In this document: positions 55,501 to 56,652 of the stretch, one piece after another
Numbering within the stretch: the stretch's first letter is position 1
Layout: the number at the start of each line of letters is the position of its first letter
Assembly: GCF_000972705.2 (NCBI RefSeq)
Contig: NZ_LATL02000156.1
Span: 1 to 56,652 of the forward strand
Direction of reading: 5' to 3'
Length of the DNA: 56,652 nt
Source: Limnoraphis robusta CS-951
Lineage (GTDB): Bacteria > Cyanobacteriota > Cyanobacteriia > Cyanobacteriales > Microcoleaceae
Position numbers and translations under genes: made by a program
The notes under the pieces: generated by a model
Databases searched by the model: none
What the model saw: the letters and a program-made list of their open reading frames with translations, nothing else
What the model was told of the DNA's origin: nothing

Positions 55501-56652
55501 AGTTCTAGTAAGTGGGAATTTTTAAAATCATTAGGCATAAAACACATTATGAACTCGCGAACGTTAGAATTTGCCGATGACATTATGCGGCAAACTCAAA
55601 ACCAGGGAGTTGATATTGTTTTCAATTCTTTATCGGGAGAATTTATCCCTAAAAGTTTATCGATACTTAAAGAAAATGGACGTTTTATCGAAATAGGGAA
55701 GCGAGAAATTTGGAGTTTAACTCAAGTCAAAAACATCAAGCAGAATGTCTCTTATTACCTAGTTGATTTAATGACTACCGCCCAAGAAAATCCTAATTTA
55801 ATTCAGTCACTTTTATCAGAAATAGTGCAGAAGTTTACCACCCAAGAATTACAACCATTACCCCACAAAATCTTTAATATTAAAAATGCACCTGCTGCTT
55901 TTCGATATATGCAGCAAGCCAAACATATCGGTAAAATTGTCATCACAAACTCAACTCAAGAAAATCGGAAAGATTTCTCGGAGGGAACCTATTTAATTAC
56001 AGGAGGTTTGGGAGGATTAGGACTGTTAGTTGCTCGTTGGCTGGTTGAAAAAGGAGCGAAAAATATAGTATTATTAAGTCGTCGTCATCCCAACTCAGAA
56101 ACTCAAACAACACTAGATGAATTAGAAAGACTTGGAGCGAAAGTTATTATTACTCAAGCCGACATTTCTGACGATAAAAAAGTCACTAAAATTTTCCAGA
56201 ATATTAAACAAAATTTACCTCCATTACGAGGAATTTTTCATGCGGCTGGAGTATTAGAAGATGGTGTATTAATGCAACTCAACTCTGAAAAATTTGAGCG
56301 CGTAATGAAGCCAAAAATGCACGGAGCCTGGAACTTACACCAGTTAACAAAAGACATCCCTCTCGACTATTTTGTACTCTTTTCTTCGGCTGCTTCGCTG
56401 TTAGGTTCACCTGGACAAGCTAACCACGTCGCAGCGAATACTTTTCTAGATATGCTTGCTCACTACCGCCAAATGTTGGGCTTACCCGGACTCAGTATTA
56501 ACTGGGGTGCCTGGTCTGAAGTCGGAGCCGCGGCTGAACGTCAAGTCACTCAGCACATGAGCCTCAAGGGAGTAGGAACGATTTCTCCTCAGCAAGGGCT
56601 AGAAATTTTAGAGGAATTAATCGCTCAACCCGACCCACAAGTTGGGGTAATT
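49504..56652 (+). CDS. Type I PKS module: KS-AT-DH-cMT-ER-KR (3' end beyond window)
   Basis: The frame is open for 2383 codons to the window edge. The ATG at 49504 follows a strong AGAGGAGG site 14 bp after the previous PKS stop. The N-terminal coil (RLNRALQALEKMQSKLTEME) is a docking helix. KS has Cys209, EAHGTGTSLGD and NIGHLEAAAG. AT has Ser650 in GHSLGEY and HGFH at 750, again pointing to malonyl-CoA. DH has H953-x3-D-x4-P and LLDGCLQ. Then come a cMT with EIGAGTGGTT (~1434), ER (~1835-2150, HSAAGGTGMAA) and KR (~2161 on, TGGLGGLG, LED motif). His2308 stands at the usual Tyr position. The ACP should lie just beyond the edge. The domain order equals that of the preceding module, so a second methylated, fully reduced extension is predicted. 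Confidence 0.92.
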   Translation, partial: MNNKTSEPIDNRSRLNRALQALEKMQSKLTEMESTRTEPIAIMGLACRFPGARNPDEFWLLLQQGKDAISEVPPDRWNIETYYNSNPETPGKISTRYGGFVPNLAEFDAQFFGISPREAVSLDPQHRLLLEVSWEALENAGIVPEKLTEKQTGVFIGISSNDYSQQLLTREITEIDAYLATGNSHSTAAGRLSYLLGFTGSSLAVDTACSSSLVSVHLACQSLRNKECNFALAGGVNRIISPEFSINFSKAKMLASDGRCKSFDAAADGFVRSEGCGIIILKRLSDAIANGDKVLAVIRGSAINQDGRSSGLTVPNGPSQQAVILQALENSKVNPAQINYIEAHGTGTSLGDPIEIGALGAVFRHTHTSEKPLIVGSVKTNIGHLEAAAGIAGLIKVVLALQYENIPLHLHFKTPNPHINWDELPITIPTQLMPWRSGEIPRLAGVSSFGFSGTNAHIILEEAPSINRAKISENRPLHLLTISAKTPVALEEYCQKYEQYLDQSKEALEDICFSANTGRSDFQYRLGIIASSLEELHQKLSNKTDMIQGERFSNSPKIAFLFTGQGSQYEGIAQQLYETQPTFRHTLNHCAELLKDSLDIPLLDLLYSPNYQSLIHQTLYTQPALFAVEYSLCQLWKSWGIQPDILMGHSLGEYVAACVAGVFSLEDGLQLVVTRARLMQQLPRKGEMVVVFADEKTVKAYLEFQPNTVEIAVINSPENTVISGNHQAIQQAIEVLSTQGYKTQKLSVSHGFHSHLVEPMLAEFQKVAAKVKYHQPIIDIVSNVTGTLATEEIATPEYWCRHLRQSVKFSAGIETLNQLGIEVFIEIGPKPTLINLGHSCLGETEKLWLASLSPKQQNWETLLSSLSQLYLAGVEVNWLGFDQDYSRQRVALPTYPFQRQRYWFKKPNHKPKYQKLEYNQHLLLGSKLNLAKSDMLLFENIMSLENLEFLKHHRVFDTVILPAAGFIEIVLTAGYQVTKTTNLALEEVNIKAPLTLIENEDKILQTVLTSESNQAYSFEIFSLAESDSQSSWLLHASGKLKIETPSQSQAIKTPDIFQEEINLENYYQQLEARGIKFGEDFQVIRQLWSNSSQSLGLITISEKLMNESSNYIFHPVLLDGCLQVLGASISQKNTSTAYLPIGLERFTLYNNPDFTVKSFAEIRPAKSQNQQTLVADIKITDLDNKLIATIEGIQLQPVNYELLFKNNSLSFQDWLYQIEWKPQNHPHRTKIANNLLKPEDIKQKLSSQFTQLIEKREIIKYQEFLVELESLSSAYIINTFQDMGLNLQTHQQFSTEELLLKSGIVSQHKRLFNRLLEILVEDQILVADEKEHWRVINIPDKSPVEVKYNILLERYPNAQAELTLLHNCGSQLAEVLRGNCDSTQLLFPKGDLSLTTQIYQDSPGAKVMNTMIQKAVSLALENIPPEQKIRILEIGAGTGGTTAYLLPHLNPYKIEYIYTDISPLFVNKAKQKFQDYDFINYQILNIEKPVESQNFESHQYDIVIAANVLHATSNLQQVLDNIKRLLVAKGLLILLEGTQPLRWFDLTFGLTEGWWKFNDQEIRPNYPLIPASQWQNLLQESAFYKAITLTENYNKPLEQAVIIAQNSQLNQSESKEWLIFADQQGMTQQLAQLLTEQGESCTLVFAGKKYQQVNQRTYQVNPNKIDNFNQLFATLTAKNIICKKVVYLWSLETSSPEALSLEELTTTSKIGWESLLKLTQSLVKNYSQPPSLAIVTKGSVATGIETNLSGIAYSPLWGLGKVIALEHPELHCIQVDLDPEKSLETQVNILLTELKHPTAENQVTFRENTRKVSRLTRYKTNSLNQLELTKNKPFKLGISKRGTPENMNLQPTNRRQPKAQEVEIKVKVTGLNFIDVLDVLGVLPFERDWFGVECAGEIVAVGEGVEHLKIGDNVIALAPGSFSQYVTVNAQLVTLKPVHLSFEEAATIPANFITAYYALHHLAKISEGDKVLIHSAAGGTGMAAVKIAQAVGAEVFATASSSKWEFLKSLGIKHIMNSRTLEFADDIMRQTQNQGVDIVFNSLSGEFIPKSLSILKENGRFIEIGKREIWSLTQVKNIKQNVSYYLVDLMTTAQENPNLIQSLLSEIVQKFTTQELQPLPHKIFNIKNAPAAFRYMQQAKHIGKIVITNSTQENRKDFSEGTYLITGGLGGLGLLVARWLVEKGAKNIVLLSRRHPNSETQTTLDELERLGAKVIITQADISDDKKVTKIFQNIKQNLPPLRGIFHAAGVLEDGVLMQLNSEKFERVMKPKMHGAWNLHQLTKDIPLDYFVLFSSAASLLGSPGQANHVAANTFLDMLAHYRQMLGLPGLSINWGAWSEVGAAAERQVTQHMSLKGVGTISPQQGLEILEELIAQPDPQVGVI

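Noticed and set aside
1..56652. tRNA, rRNA or insertion sequence transposase genes
   Set aside because: I saw no cloverleaf, rRNA or transposase-like frame in the window.

Overview
The window reads as cyanobacterial DNA, probably from a filamentous, Oscillatoriales-like strain. HIP1 octamers (GCGATCGC) are scattered through the housekeeping-like and adhesin genes. There are PEP-CTERM proteins, a DUF4347/Calx-beta/RTX adhesin, cyanobacterial-style dispersed palindromic repeats, and modular NRPS/PKS genes with FAAL loading. I cannot assign a genus.

Layout. (1) 1-1724: the 3' end of a TonB-C-domain protein and an exported MORN-repeat protein. (2) 1959-13515: a first biosynthetic block. It holds a one-module NRPS (TubC-type docking, C, A, PCP), a fusion of a CmlA-like diiron beta-hydroxylase with a second TubC-type docking segment and a thioester reductase, a methyltransferase and a class III aminotransferase. 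These are followed by three 95-bp tandem leader repeats, two small unknown genes, an MbtH-like gene, and two overlapping unknown genes. (3) 13820-25594: surface and envelope genes: a PEP-CTERM/PPC protein, a 2121-aa adhesin, a truncated adhesin relative, a fatty acid hydroxylase and a PEP-CTERM beta-lactamase-fold hydrolase. (4) 25662-33033: a DevB/DevC-like exporter pair without its ATPase, a type II thioesterase with a candidate 43-aa membrane peptide just upstream, a membrane protein, a sucrase/ferredoxin-like protein and an MFS exporter. (5) 33327-37212: a second Calx-beta/RTX protein carrying very recent DNA-level duplications, and a small secreted protein. (6) 37968 to the right edge: a second biosynthetic block with a FAAL-acyl-CoA dehydrogenase-ACP loading protein and two fully reducing, C-methylating PKS modules. 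The second PKS gene is open at the window end.

How the genes may work together (inference). The FAAL protein would load and alpha,beta-desaturate a fatty acid. Two malonyl extensions with C-methylation and full reduction would give a methyl-branched lipid chain. The NRPS has a gaplessly aligned specificity code, DAPTLGAVNK, of the aromatic (Phe/Tyr) pattern. Its PCP-bound residue would be beta-hydroxylated by the CmlA-like domain, released by the reductase as an aldehyde, and possibly transaminated to an amine. The predicted product is a branched-lipid beta-hydroxy-aryl amino aldehyde or amine. That both blocks serve one pathway is not proven: they lie about 24 kb apart, and PKS genes beyond the right edge are unseen.

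Most notable: the hydroxylase-docking-reductase fusion; an 88-bp palindromic repeat translated in frame inside a PKS; the tandem hairpin-plus-Shine-Dalgarno leader repeats; and cysteine-paired MORN repeats.
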